Source: an uncultured Dorea sp. (GTDB taxonomy: Bacteria; Bacillota; Clostridia; Lachnospirales; Lachnospiraceae). Taken from it: DNA of 64,000 bases. Under the pieces are notes generated by a model. That model was given only the letters and a program-made list of their open reading frames with translations. It ran no database searches and had not been told where the DNA came from. The translations under genes were made by a program, and so were the position numbers. The stretch spans positions 1 through 64,000 of the forward strand of contig CAJUFA010000007.1 of assembly GCA_910585725.1 (NCBI GenBank), read 5' to 3'. This document shows positions 34,475-43,505 of the stretch, piece by piece. Position 1 is the stretch's first letter. Every line of letters begins with the position of its first letter.

Positions 34475-34538
34475 ATATTAGCAGAGGGAAGTAAGATATC
34501 GGCTTCCAGTACATTATTAAAAAAGGAGATTATGAAAG

Positions 34539-36143
34539 ATGGCAGAGATTAATTTGAGTAAGTATGGCATCAATGGCACCACTGAAATCGTACACAATCC
34601 TTCTTATGAGATGTTGTTTGAAGAAGAGACAAAACCAGAATTGGAAGGTTTTGAAAAGGGTCAGGTCAGCGAACTCGGCGCTGTGAATGTCATGACTGGT
34701 ATCTACACCGGACGTTCGCCGAAAGACAAATTCATCGTAATGGATGAGAATTCTAAGGACACCGTGTGGTGGACCTCCGATGAGTACAAGAATGATAATC
34801 ATCCGGCTTCTGAAGAGACCTGGAAGGCAGTAAAGGATATTGCCCTGAATGAGCTTTCAAATAAGAAATTGTTTGTTGTAGATGCATTCTGCGGTGCGAA
34901 CGAAGATACGCGTATGTCGATTCGTTTCATTATGGAAGTAGCATGGCAGGCTCACTTCATCAGAAACATGTTTATTATGCCTACGGAAGAAGAGCTTGAG
35001 AAGTTTGAGCCGGATTTTGTTGTGTATAATGCATCCAAGGCTAAAGTAGAAAACTATAAAGAGCTTGGCTTGAATTCAGAGACGGCTGTCGTATTCAATA
35101 TTACAAGCCGCGAGCAGGTTATCATCAATACATGGTACGGCGGAGAGATGAAGAAGGGTATGTTCTCTATGATGAACTACTATCTGCCGCTTAAGGGTAT
35201 TGCGTCCATGCACTGCTCTGCCAACACAGATATGAATGGTGAGAATACCGCGATCTTCTTTGGACTTTCCGGCACAGGTAAGACGACGCTGTCTACAGAT
35301 CCTAAGAGACTTCTGATCGGCGACGACGAGCATGGCTGGGATGACGACGGTATCTTCAATTTTGAAGGCGGATGCTATGCGAAGGTTATCAATCTTGATA
35401 AAGAATCTGAGCCGGATATCTACAACGCGATCAAGCGTGACGCTCTTCTTGAGAATGTTACCTTGGATTCCGAAGGAAAGATTGACTTCAATGACAAGAG
35501 TGTAACGGAGAATACCCGTGTATCTTATCCGATCAATCACATTGAGAAGATCGTTCGTCCGGTTTCAGCGGCTCCTGCAGCTAAGGAAGTTATTTTCCTG
35601 TCTGCAGACGCATTTGGTGTGCTTCCTCCGGTATCGATTCTTACTCCTGAGCAGACACAGTATTACTTCCTGTCAGGATTTACGGCTAAGCTTGCAGGAA
35701 CAGAGCGTGGAATCACAGAGCCTACGCCAACTTTCTCCGCATGTTTCGGACAGGCTTTCCTTGAACTGCATCCTACGAAGTATGCAGAAGAGCTTGTTAA
35801 GAGAATGGAAAAGAGCGGCGCTAAGGCATACCTGGTTAACACAGGCTGGAACGGAACCGGAAAACGTATCTCCATCCGCGATACCCGTGGTATTATCGAT
35901 GCGATCTTAAGCGGAGATATCCTGAAGGCAGAGACCAAGAAGATTCCGTACTTTAACTTTGATGTTCCGACAGAGCTTCCAGGCGTAGATACCAACATTC
36001 TGGATCCACGCAACACATATGCCGACGCGGCTGAGTGGGAGACAAAGGCTAAGGATCTTGCACAGAGATTCGTTAAGAACTTTGCGAAATACGAAGGAAA
36101 TGAGGCTGGAAAGGCTTTAGTTCCGGCAGGTCCGCAGTTATAA
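34539..36143 (+). CDS. pckA: Phosphoenolpyruvate carboxykinase (ATP)
   Basis: 534 aa, standard length for the ATP-type enzyme. Kinase-1a P-loop FFGLSGTGKTTLS, metal site IGDDEHGWDDDG, PEP-binding YTGRSPKDKF and the C-terminal NTGWNGTGKRISI. Interconverts oxaloacetate and PEP. In anaerobic gut Firmicutes it often runs toward oxaloacetate with ATP gain. AAGGAG upstream of ATG 34539. Codon use is strongly biased, in keeping with high expression. Confidence 0.95.
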   Translation: MAEINLSKYGINGTTEIVHNPSYEMLFEEETKPELEGFEKGQVSELGAVNVMTGIYTGRSPKDKFIVMDENSKDTVWWTSDEYKNDNHPASEETWKAVKDIALNELSNKKLFVVDAFCGANEDTRMSIRFIMEVAWQAHFIRNMFIMPTEEELEKFEPDFVVYNASKAKVENYKELGLNSETAVVFNITSREQVIINTWYGGEMKKGMFSMMNYYLPLKGIASMHCSANTDMNGENTAIFFGLSGTGKTTLSTDPKRLLIGDDEHGWDDDGIFNFEGGCYAKVINLDKESEPDIYNAIKRDALLENVTLDSEGKIDFNDKSVTENTRVSYPINHIEKIVRPVSAAPAAKEVIFLSADAFGVLPPVSILTPEQTQYYFLSGFTAKLAGTERGITEPTPTFSACFGQAFLELHPTKYAEELVKRMEKSGAKAYLVNTGWNGTGKRISIRDTRGIIDAILSGDILKAETKKIPYFNFDVPTELPGVDTNILDPRNTYADAAEWETKAKDLAQRFVKNFAKYEGNEAGKALVPAGPQL

Positions 36144-36191
36144 TTTTTAAATTTGACGCTTCGCTGCCTGCAGCGGGGTATTCGGATTATT

Positions 36192-36230
36192 AAATGAACC
36201 GGCGTCAGGAGATCTGGCGCCGGTTCATTT
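36192..36230 (+). terminator. Terminator of pckA
   Basis: 17-bp stem AAATGAACCGGCGTCAG / CTGGCGCCGGTTCATTT (one wobble) with a 5-nt loop, ending in TTT. Confidence 0.75.
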
Positions 36231-36372
36231 TGTCAAATGGCTGGCGGATCGTGAACTGCAGTACTTGAAATGTTTTGTCAAAGAAGTTAATATATTGAGT
36301 GAAATGAATTATATTCACAGATGTGGATACTTTAATGAAGAGGATTCTGTAATTGGAAAAGAGGGATATCAG

Positions 36373-37413
36373 ATGACAAAGGTAGACATTATATCGGGAT
36401 TTTTAGGAGCCGGGAAGACGACGTTCATAAAGCAGCTGATCGAACAGGTATTTACGGGTGAGAAGCTGGTACTGATCGAAAATGAATTCGGTGAGATCGG
36501 TATCGACGGCGGGTTTCTGAAGGATGCCGGAATTGAGATCACAGAGATGAATTCAGGGTGCATCTGCTGTACATTGGTGGGTGATTTCAGTAAAGCGCTT
36601 CAAAAGGTATTGGAAGAATACAAACCAGACCGAGTCCTGATCGAACCGTCGGGTGTGGGTAAGCTGTCGGATATTGTAAAAGCAATCGAGGATGTGAAGA
36701 AGGATGCCGAGATTGAGATAGGCGGAAGGATCACTGTGGTTGACGGCAAGAAAGCGAATCTATACCTTAAGAACTTCGGAGAGTTCTTCGAGGATCAGGT
36801 AAAGCACGCTTCCACGATCGTAATCAGCAGAACACAGATGATGACGAATGAGAAAGTAGAAGAATGCGTCCGCATGCTCCGGGAGGAGAATGGAGACGCC
36901 TCGATTATCTCTACGCCATGGGAAGAGCTTGGCAGGGAATCGCTCTGCCGTGCGTTGGAGCATGGAGGCGAGATAGAGGGACTTTTGGAGAGTCATTGTA
37001 GTCATCATCACGAAGAGTGTGAGCATGGTCATCATCATGAATGTGGTGAGTGTGAACACGAACATCATCATGAGCATCATCATGAACATGGGGAACATTG
37101 CTGCGGACATGACCACCATGGTCATCATCACCATGCAGATGAGGTATTTACAAGCTGGGGTAAAGAGACGGCTCATAAGTATACGAATGAAGAATTGGAT
37201 TTCCTGCTGAAAGCATTATCCGAGACAGAAGGATACGGCACAATTCTGCGTTCAAAAGGAATTATTCCGATGGACGACGGCACATGGAAACAGTTTGATC
37301 TTGTCCCGGAGGAATATGAAGTCCGCGAGGGACAGGCAGACTATACCGGACGTGTTTGTGTGATAGGTACGGATCTGAAGGAAGAAGAATTGCTGAAATT
37401 ATTTCATATTTAA
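36373..37413 (+). CDS. COG0523 (CobW-type) GTPase with His-rich metal-binding segment
   Basis: 346 aa. G3E GTPase with Walker A SGFLGAGKTT, the COG0523 metal motif SGCICCTL and the switch/Walker B region LIEPSGVGK. From about residue 208 to 255 a dense His/Cys/Glu stretch (for example EHGHHHECGECEHEHHHEH) precedes the CobW C-terminal domain. It probably inserts or stores Zn, Ni or Co. ATG 36373 is chosen because GAGGG lies upstream and the P-loop starts at the usual position. The ORF extension to 36265 reads leader DNA. Confidence 0.88.
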   Translation: MTKVDIISGFLGAGKTTFIKQLIEQVFTGEKLVLIENEFGEIGIDGGFLKDAGIEITEMNSGCICCTLVGDFSKALQKVLEEYKPDRVLIEPSGVGKLSDIVKAIEDVKKDAEIEIGGRITVVDGKKANLYLKNFGEFFEDQVKHASTIVISRTQMMTNEKVEECVRMLREENGDASIISTPWEELGRESLCRALEHGGEIEGLLESHCSHHHEECEHGHHHECGECEHEHHHEHHHEHGEHCCGHDHHGHHHHADEVFTSWGKETAHKYTNEELDFLLKALSETEGYGTILRSKGIIPMDDGTWKQFDLVPEEYEVREGQADYTGRVCVIGTDLKEEELLKLFHI

Positions 37414-37458
37414 GTAAATAATCTTTAGATTTAATAATTTAGGAATGAAGGTGATTGC

Positions 37459-38400
37459 ATGAAGACGCCCGTATTCATATGTACAGGTTTCCTTGACAGC
37501 GGCAAGACGACCCTTGTGAAAGACACGTTGATGGAGCAGGACTGGATTGCGCCCGGTCTGACTTTGCTGATTCTGTGTGAAGAAGGCGAAGAAGAATACA
37601 CGCAGGAGTATCTGGATTCCAGAGAAATGATCCTGCTGAAGGTTGATGAATTTGACCGTCTGAATCCGGATTTTTTTAAGAATTGTGAGAAGAACTATCA
37701 TCCGGCGCAGGTGGTGATCGAATACAACGGGATGTGGAAGTTAGAAGATCTGCTGTCCATCAAGTATCCGAGAAGCTGGGAGCTGCAGGGAGTCTATTCC
37801 ACAGTAAACGGAATGACGCTGGATATGTACCTTAAGAATATGAGAAATATGTTGATTGAGCAGCTTACAGAATCGGAACTGATCGTAGTTAACCGCTGCC
37901 CGGAAGGGACGGATCGATCGGGATTCCGCAGGGCGCTGAAGGTACAGAATCCTATGGCCCAGTTGATCTTCGAAGGAACGGACGGCAGAATCATACAGCC
38001 GTCAGAGGAGGACCTGCCTTATGATGTCAAGGGAGATAAGATCCGGATAGATTCGGCAGATTTTGGGATATGGTATGTGGACGCGTACGATCACCCGGAT
38101 CTCTATCTTCACAAAGAAGTGGAATTTGTGGCGCAGGCGTTTCGTCCTAAGGGGATGAAGGAGAATATGTTTGTTCCGGTGCGTAAGATCATGACCTGCT
38201 GCGCCGATGATTTGAAATTCTATGGTTATCCCTGTAAGTCTGACCGTCCTGTGGAATTCAAAAAGGGCGCGTGGTTCAAGGTTCGTGCCAGATTCGAATA
38301 TGAGCAGGCGGTATCCTTTGGAAATGAACAGCCGGTGCTCTATCTGATCGATATGGAACCGGCAGAGAAGCCTGCGGAAGATATAGTTTATTTAATGTGA
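37459..38400 (+). CDS. Second COG0523-like GTPase fused to a DUF1980/TIGR03943-type C-terminal domain
   Basis: 313 aa. Walker A TGFLDSGKTTLV at the N-terminus, but the CxCC metal motif is absent (ILCEEGEEEY) and the base-specificity motif is NRCPEG instead of NKxD. The C-terminal 110 residues (EFVAQAFRPKGM...FVPVRKIMTCCADDLKFYGYPCKS) match the domain of TIGR03943 putative permease subunits, with a CC pair. It probably works with the His-rich GTPase 45 bp upstream in metal handling. GGTGAT precedes ATG 37459. Confidence 0.78.
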   Translation: MKTPVFICTGFLDSGKTTLVKDTLMEQDWIAPGLTLLILCEEGEEEYTQEYLDSREMILLKVDEFDRLNPDFFKNCEKNYHPAQVVIEYNGMWKLEDLLSIKYPRSWELQGVYSTVNGMTLDMYLKNMRNMLIEQLTESELIVVNRCPEGTDRSGFRRALKVQNPMAQLIFEGTDGRIIQPSEEDLPYDVKGDKIRIDSADFGIWYVDAYDHPDLYLHKEVEFVAQAFRPKGMKENMFVPVRKIMTCCADDLKFYGYPCKSDRPVEFKKGAWFKVRARFEYEQAVSFGNEQPVLYLIDMEPAEKPAEDIVYLM

Positions 38401-38421
38401 TATGGAATCGGAAAGGTGTTT

Positions 38422-39573
38422 ATGAAATTTGGGGGATTTAGCAGGAGCAGGTCAGGGAGATTCCTGGCATGGGCGCTCATTTTATTGATCTATGTAACTA
38501 TGGTCACGACCGGAGCCGGGACAGTTCCGTGCAGGGCAGAAGAGCAGGCGGACACGGCAGATTCCGGAGATATGAAAGAGAGCGAAGAAGGAAAGTCGAA
38601 ATGGGAAGGAGACAGGATCTACTGCGCCGCGTTTGGAGACAGTATCGCTAAAGGATATGCGGGGCGGGGAGAGGAGGATCTGAGAAGCTATGCACAGTTG
38701 ATTGCGGACGCCGTGTCTGCAGAAACAAGGATCCCGGCGGAATGTGAGAATTTTGCGAAGAACGGGAGAGATTCAGAGAGGCTGAATTCGGAGATTCTGA
38801 GTACAGAGGAGGCGCTTGCGGCGCTTGACAGGGCCGATATCATTACATTGACCATTGGTGCAAATGATTTGATGCAGGAATTCAGGAGTGCGGCGCAGGA
38901 GGTGCTGGGAACCGACCGGAAGTTCTTAAGCGTCTATGATGCATTTGACGCGCTGCAGGAAGGCGTGGGAGGTAATCCGCTTCTGATCGTCAAGATACTT
39001 GATGTTCTGAACAGCTGGGATTATTCGGTGTTCGAGGAGCAGTGGATCATGGCGATGGAAACGATTGCGGAGCATCGAAAAGATACGGCGCAGATGATCG
39101 TTACAAATATTTACAATCCGGTGAGCCGATTTGAACTGCCGGAGTCTATGAATGGTATAGTAGAGGACATAATCCTGAATATGAATCAGATTATGTATGA
39201 GCATGCAGAAGAGTATGATTACCGGGTGATCGACTTGTTTGATTCTGAGATCTGCGAGCATACACAGGAGGACGGGCTTCATCCGGATCAGGAGGGGCAG
39301 GCGTTGATTGCGAAACTTGCGGCCGAGAAGATTGATACCGGTATATTTAAAGGTGAACCGGAAAAGATAATCAAGGAAGTACCGCGTCCCAGAAAGGTGG
39401 AACGCCGCAGATACAGCCTCTGGACGGTATTAGGGCCGCTGCTGTGGATCGTACCGGCAGTTTTCGCCGGCGTGGCCGCCGTGCTTTTTATCTGGTTTCT
39501 TAAGAGGAAAAAAAGCGGGGAACCCGCAGTCTTGTACCGAAAAAGGAACAAAAATATAGATAAGAATGACTAG
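38422..39573 (+). CDS. Membrane-anchored SGNH/GDSL hydrolase
   Basis: 383 aa. N-terminal signal or anchor (FLAWALILLIYVTMVTTG), acidic linker, then an SGNH esterase domain: GDSIAKGYAG (Ser), FAKNGRDS (Gly), IGANDLMQEF (Asn) and DGLHPDQEGQ (Asp-His). A second membrane segment near the C-terminus (LLWIVPAVFAGVAAVLFIWFL) and a basic cytoplasmic tail anchor the domain outside the cell. Likely removes acyl groups from wall polymers, glycans or lipids. ATG 38422 follows GAAAGG. A GTG at 38416 is possible. Confidence 0.82.
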   Translation: MKFGGFSRSRSGRFLAWALILLIYVTMVTTGAGTVPCRAEEQADTADSGDMKESEEGKSKWEGDRIYCAAFGDSIAKGYAGRGEEDLRSYAQLIADAVSAETRIPAECENFAKNGRDSERLNSEILSTEEALAALDRADIITLTIGANDLMQEFRSAAQEVLGTDRKFLSVYDAFDALQEGVGGNPLLIVKILDVLNSWDYSVFEEQWIMAMETIAEHRKDTAQMIVTNIYNPVSRFELPESMNGIVEDIILNMNQIMYEHAEEYDYRVIDLFDSEICEHTQEDGLHPDQEGQALIAKLAAEKIDTGIFKGEPEKIIKEVPRPRKVERRRYSLWTVLGPLLWIVPAVFAGVAAVLFIWFLKRKKSGEPAVLYRKRNKNIDKND

Positions 39574-39599
39574 ACTTTTAACAATGTGTGGACTATAAT
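39571..39599 (+). promoter_or_regulatory. Promoter of nifJ
   Basis: TAGACT (39571-39576), a 17-bp spacer and a perfect TATAAT (39594-39599), overlapping the stop of the SGNH hydrolase gene and 55 bp before the oxidoreductase start. Confidence 0.6.
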
Positions 39600-39654
39600 A
39601 AAAACACACGTCAAATTAACATAATTTGCATAATTATAAGGAGGAACAACGATA

Positions 39655-42600
39655 ATGGCAAGAAAAATGAAGACCATGGATGGTAATCAGGCGGCGGCTC
39701 ATGCATCATACGCATACACAGAAGTTGCAGCTATTTACCCGATCACACCATCATCTGTTATGCCGGAGCATGTAGATGAATGGGCAACAGAAGGCAGGAA
39801 GAACATCTTTGGACAGACTGTTCAGGTAACAGAGATGCAGTCAGAGGCAGGAGCGGCGGGAGCAGTACACGGTTCCCTGGCAGCAGGCGCTTTGACGACG
39901 ACATTTACGGCATCCCAGGGCTTACTGCTGATGATTCCTAACTTATATAAAGTAGCAGGCGAGCAGCTTCCGGGTGTATTCCACGTATCCGCGCGTGCGC
40001 TTGCCAGCCATGCACTGTCAATTTTCGGAGATCATTCTGATGTATACGCATGCAGACAGACCGGCGCCGCTATGCTCTGTGAGTCAAGCGTACAGGAGGT
40101 TATGGACCTGACACCGGTTGCACACTGCGCAGCCCTTAAGGGTAAGCTTCCGTTCATCAATTTCTTTGACGGGTTCCGTACCTCTCACGAGATCCAGAAG
40201 ATTGAGACATGGGATTATGAAGATCTGAAAGAATTAGTAGATATGGACGCTATCGACGCATTCAGAAACCATGCGCTGAACCCGAATCATCCATGCCAGA
40301 GAGGTTCCGCTCAGAACCCGGATATCTTCTTCCAGGCAAGAGAGGCATGCAACTCCTACTATGATGCTATGCCGGCGATCGTACAGGAGTATATGGACAA
40401 GGTTAACGCTAAGATCGGTACAGATTACAAGTTATTTAACTACTATGGAGCAGCAGACGCCGAGAAGGTGATCGTTGCTATGGGTTCTGTTTGTGATACG
40501 ATTGAAGAGACCATCGATTATCTGATGGCGGCAGGCGAGAAGGTCGGCGTTGTAAAGGTTCGCCTCTACAGACCATTCTGCTCACAGGCGTTGATTGATG
40601 CGATTCCTGATACTGTAAAATATATCAACGTTCTTGACAGAACGAAAGAGCCTGGAGCACAGGGAGAGCCGTTATATCTGGACGTTGTTTCCGCACTGAA
40701 GGGTTCCAAGTTCGATGCGGTTCCGATTAACTGCGGACGTTACGGATTAGGTTCCAAGGATACGACGCCTGCGCAGATCGTTGCAGTATTCAATAATGCT
40801 GAGAAGGCAAGATTCACGATCGGTATCGAAGACGACGTGACGAATCTTTCTCTTGCAACAGGTCCGGCTCTGGTTACGACTCCGGAAGGAACGATCAACT
40901 GTAAATTCTGGGGACTTGGAGCAGACGGAACGGTCGGAGCGAACAAGAACTCTATCAAGATTATCGGTGATAACACAGATATGTATGCACAGGCATACTT
41001 TGACTATGACTCCAAGAAGTCCGGCGGTGTGACTATGTCTCACTTACGTTTCGGTAAGAAAGCAATCAAGTCCACATACCTGATCCATCAGGCGAACTTT
41101 GTTGCATGCCACAATCCGTCTTATGTGGACAAGTACAATATGGTTCAGGAGTTGGTTGACGGAGGAACATTCCTTCTGAACTGTCCATGGGATATGGAAG
41201 GTCTTGAGAAGCATCTGCCGGGACAGGTGAAAGCTTATATCGCAGACCACAACATCAAGTTCTACACCATCGACGGTATCAAGATCGGTAAGGAGATCGG
41301 ACTTGGCGGACGTATCAACACCGTACTGCAGTCAGCGTTCTTCAAGCTGGCGGCGATCATTCCGGAAGCAGAGGCGATCGATCTGATGAAGGCGGCTGCA
41401 AAGGCTACCTACGGAAGAAAGGGCGACAAGATCGTTCAGATGAACTATGACGCTATCGATGCCGGCGCTAAGCAGGTAGTAGAAGTAGCAGTACCGGAGT
41501 CCTGGAAATCTTGTGAGGATGAAGGTTTATTCGCACCGGAGGTTAAGGGCGGAAGAGACGACGTTGTTGCTTTCGTTAAGAATGTACAGTCCAAGGTGAA
41601 TGCACAGGAAGGTAATTCACTTCCGGTATCTGCGTTTAATGAATATGTAGACGGTTCCACACCATCCGGATCTTCCGCATACGAGAAGCGTGGTATCGCA
41701 GTAGATATTCCGGTATGGGTACCGGAGAATTGTATCCAGTGTAACCGCTGTGCGTATGTATGTCCGCACGCTGTTATCCGTCCGATCGCTCTTACTGAGG
41801 ACGAGCTTGCTAAGGCTCCGGAAGGAACGAAAGCAATCGATATGATCGGTATGCCGGGTATGAAGTTTACTATGTCCGTATCAGCTCTAGACTGTACAGG
41901 ATGCGGTTCTTGTGCAAATGTATGTCCGGGCAAGAAGGGCGAAAAAGCTCTCGTTATGAAGAATATGGAAGAGAATATCGGTTCTCAGCAGTTATTTGAC
42001 TTCGGAAGAGAGATTCCGGTTAAGGCAGAGGTTGTTGCGAAGTTCAAACCGGAGACCGTAAAGGGAAGCCAGTTCAAACAGCCGCTGCTTGAGTTCTCAG
42101 GCGCTTGTGCAGGATGCGGCGAGACACCGTATGCGAAGCTGATCACACAGTTGTTCGGCGACAGAATGTATATTGCCAATGCGACAGGATGTTCCTCCAT
42201 TTGGGGTAACTCTTCACCGTCTACGCCTTATACCGTAACTCCGGAGGGCAAAGGACCGGCATGGTCTAACTCTCTGTTCGAGGATAACGCAGAGTTCGGC
42301 TATGGTATGCTGTTGGCGCAGAAAGCGATCAGAAAGAGATTAAAAGCTCAGGTAGAAGAGATCGCAGGATCTGACAAGGCTTCTGAAGAGGTAAAGGCGG
42401 CATGTAAGGAATATCTAGATACCTTTAACTGCGGCGTATCCAACGGAGACGCTACAGATAAGTTAGTTGCGGCGTTAGACGGAATCGACTGTGATACATG
42501 CAAGGATATCGTTAAGAATAAAGACTTCCTGGCTAAGAAGTCCCAGTGGGTATTCGGCGGCGACGGATGGGCTTATGATATCGGATTCGGCGGCGTTGAC

Positions 42601-43188
42601 CATGTACTGGCAAGCGGCGAAGATATTAACGTAATGGTATTCGATACAGAGGTTTACTCCAACACAGGCGGACAGTCCTCCAAAGCTACCAAGACAGGCG
42701 CTACCGCACAGTTCGCGGCAGGCGGAAAAGAGACCAAGAAGAAAGACCTGGCAGGCATCGCTATGAGCTATGGTTATGTATATGTAGCGCAGATCGCTAT
42801 GGGCGCTGACTTTAACCAGACAGTTAAGGCTATCGCTGAGGCAGAGGCTTATCCAGGACCGTCACTTATTATCGCGTACGCTCCATGTATCAACCATGGT
42901 ATCAAGAAGGGTATGAGCAAGGCTCAGACAGAGGAAGAATTAGCGGTTAAGTGTGGATACTGGAATAACTTCCGGTTCAATCCGGCTGCAGAGGGCGCGA
43001 AGTTCTCACTTGACAGCAAGGAGCCTGCGGGAGATTATCAGGAATTCCTTGACGGAGAGGTACGTTACAACGCACTTAAGAGAGCTAATCCGGAGAAGGC
43101 GGCTAAACTCTTCGCTAAGAATGAGGAAGAGGCTATGGAAAGATACGCTTACCTCAAGAAGCTGGTTACGCTGTACGGGGAAGAGTAA
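39655..43188 (+). CDS. nifJ: Pyruvate:ferredoxin (flavodoxin) oxidoreductase
   Basis: 1177 aa, single-chain homodimeric type. Domains in order: pyruvate-binding domain (VAAIYPITPSSVMPEH), transketolase C-like domain, gamma domain, an 8Fe ferredoxin insert (CIQCNRCAYVCPHAV and CTGCGSCANVCPGKKGEK), then the TPP domain with CAGCGETPYAK and GDGWAYDIGFGGVDHVLASGED. Converts pyruvate and CoA to acetyl-CoA and CO2, reducing ferredoxin. AAGGAGG upstream, own promoter and terminator, and highly biased codons point to strong expression. Confidence 0.97.
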   Translation: MARKMKTMDGNQAAAHASYAYTEVAAIYPITPSSVMPEHVDEWATEGRKNIFGQTVQVTEMQSEAGAAGAVHGSLAAGALTTTFTASQGLLLMIPNLYKVAGEQLPGVFHVSARALASHALSIFGDHSDVYACRQTGAAMLCESSVQEVMDLTPVAHCAALKGKLPFINFFDGFRTSHEIQKIETWDYEDLKELVDMDAIDAFRNHALNPNHPCQRGSAQNPDIFFQAREACNSYYDAMPAIVQEYMDKVNAKIGTDYKLFNYYGAADAEKVIVAMGSVCDTIEETIDYLMAAGEKVGVVKVRLYRPFCSQALIDAIPDTVKYINVLDRTKEPGAQGEPLYLDVVSALKGSKFDAVPINCGRYGLGSKDTTPAQIVAVFNNAEKARFTIGIEDDVTNLSLATGPALVTTPEGTINCKFWGLGADGTVGANKNSIKIIGDNTDMYAQAYFDYDSKKSGGVTMSHLRFGKKAIKSTYLIHQANFVACHNPSYVDKYNMVQELVDGGTFLLNCPWDMEGLEKHLPGQVKAYIADHNIKFYTIDGIKIGKEIGLGGRINTVLQSAFFKLAAIIPEAEAIDLMKAAAKATYGRKGDKIVQMNYDAIDAGAKQVVEVAVPESWKSCEDEGLFAPEVKGGRDDVVAFVKNVQSKVNAQEGNSLPVSAFNEYVDGSTPSGSSAYEKRGIAVDIPVWVPENCIQCNRCAYVCPHAVIRPIALTEDELAKAPEGTKAIDMIGMPGMKFTMSVSALDCTGCGSCANVCPGKKGEKALVMKNMEENIGSQQLFDFGREIPVKAEVVAKFKPETVKGSQFKQPLLEFSGACAGCGETPYAKLITQLFGDRMYIANATGCSSIWGNSSPSTPYTVTPEGKGPAWSNSLFEDNAEFGYGMLLAQKAIRKRLKAQVEEIAGSDKASEEVKAACKEYLDTFNCGVSNGDATDKLVAALDGIDCDTCKDIVKNKDFLAKKSQWVFGGDGWAYDIGFGGVDHVLASGEDINVMVFDTEVYSNTGGQSSKATKTGATAQFAAGGKETKKKDLAGIAMSYGYVYVAQIAMGADFNQTVKAIAEAEAYPGPSLIIAYAPCINHGIKKGMSKAQTEEELAVKCGYWNNFRFNPAAEGAKFSLDSKEPAGDYQEFLDGEVRYNALKRANPEKAAKLFAKNEEEAMERYAYLKKLVTLYGEE

Positions 43189-43212
43189 TAGATCAGACAA
43201 TAGATAAAAATG

Positions 43213-43248
43213 AAGGAAAGCGCTTGCACTGGCAGGCGCTTTCCTTTG
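43213..43248 (+). terminator. Terminator of nifJ
   Basis: Perfect 11-bp stem AAGGAAAGCGC / GCGCTTTCCTT with a 12-nt loop, followed by TG. The remainder of 43249-43505 is AT-rich and holds no other element I can support. Confidence 0.65.
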
Positions 43249-43505
43249 TATCTCGGTAATTTTGACACTGATTCTTCTTGGTTTGAAAAAACTGCCCTAT
43301 ATAGCAATCGCTTAAACAGGAGTATGCTCCAAAAACAACGTGATGCGGATTAACCTCTGCCAAAACGAAGATATATATTGAATATTTTATGGCTTCATGT
43401 TAAAATATCACAAGTTTGGAGTGTAATCAAAAATTGTACATATTGCAGAGTTGCGTACACGTACTTGTTTGCCCCAAATAAAATCAGATGAGAGGAAGAT
43501 GATAC

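Noticed and set aside
36760..37176. Methionine-rich 138-codon frame on the minus strand
   Set aside because: The Met runs are the reverse complement of the CAT/CAC histidine codons in the His-rich GTPase, so it is not a gene.
43249..43505. Leader of the chemoreceptor considered as a cyclic-di-GMP riboswitch
   Set aside because: None of the conserved aptamer motifs could be found, only AT-rich DNA and short chance repeats.
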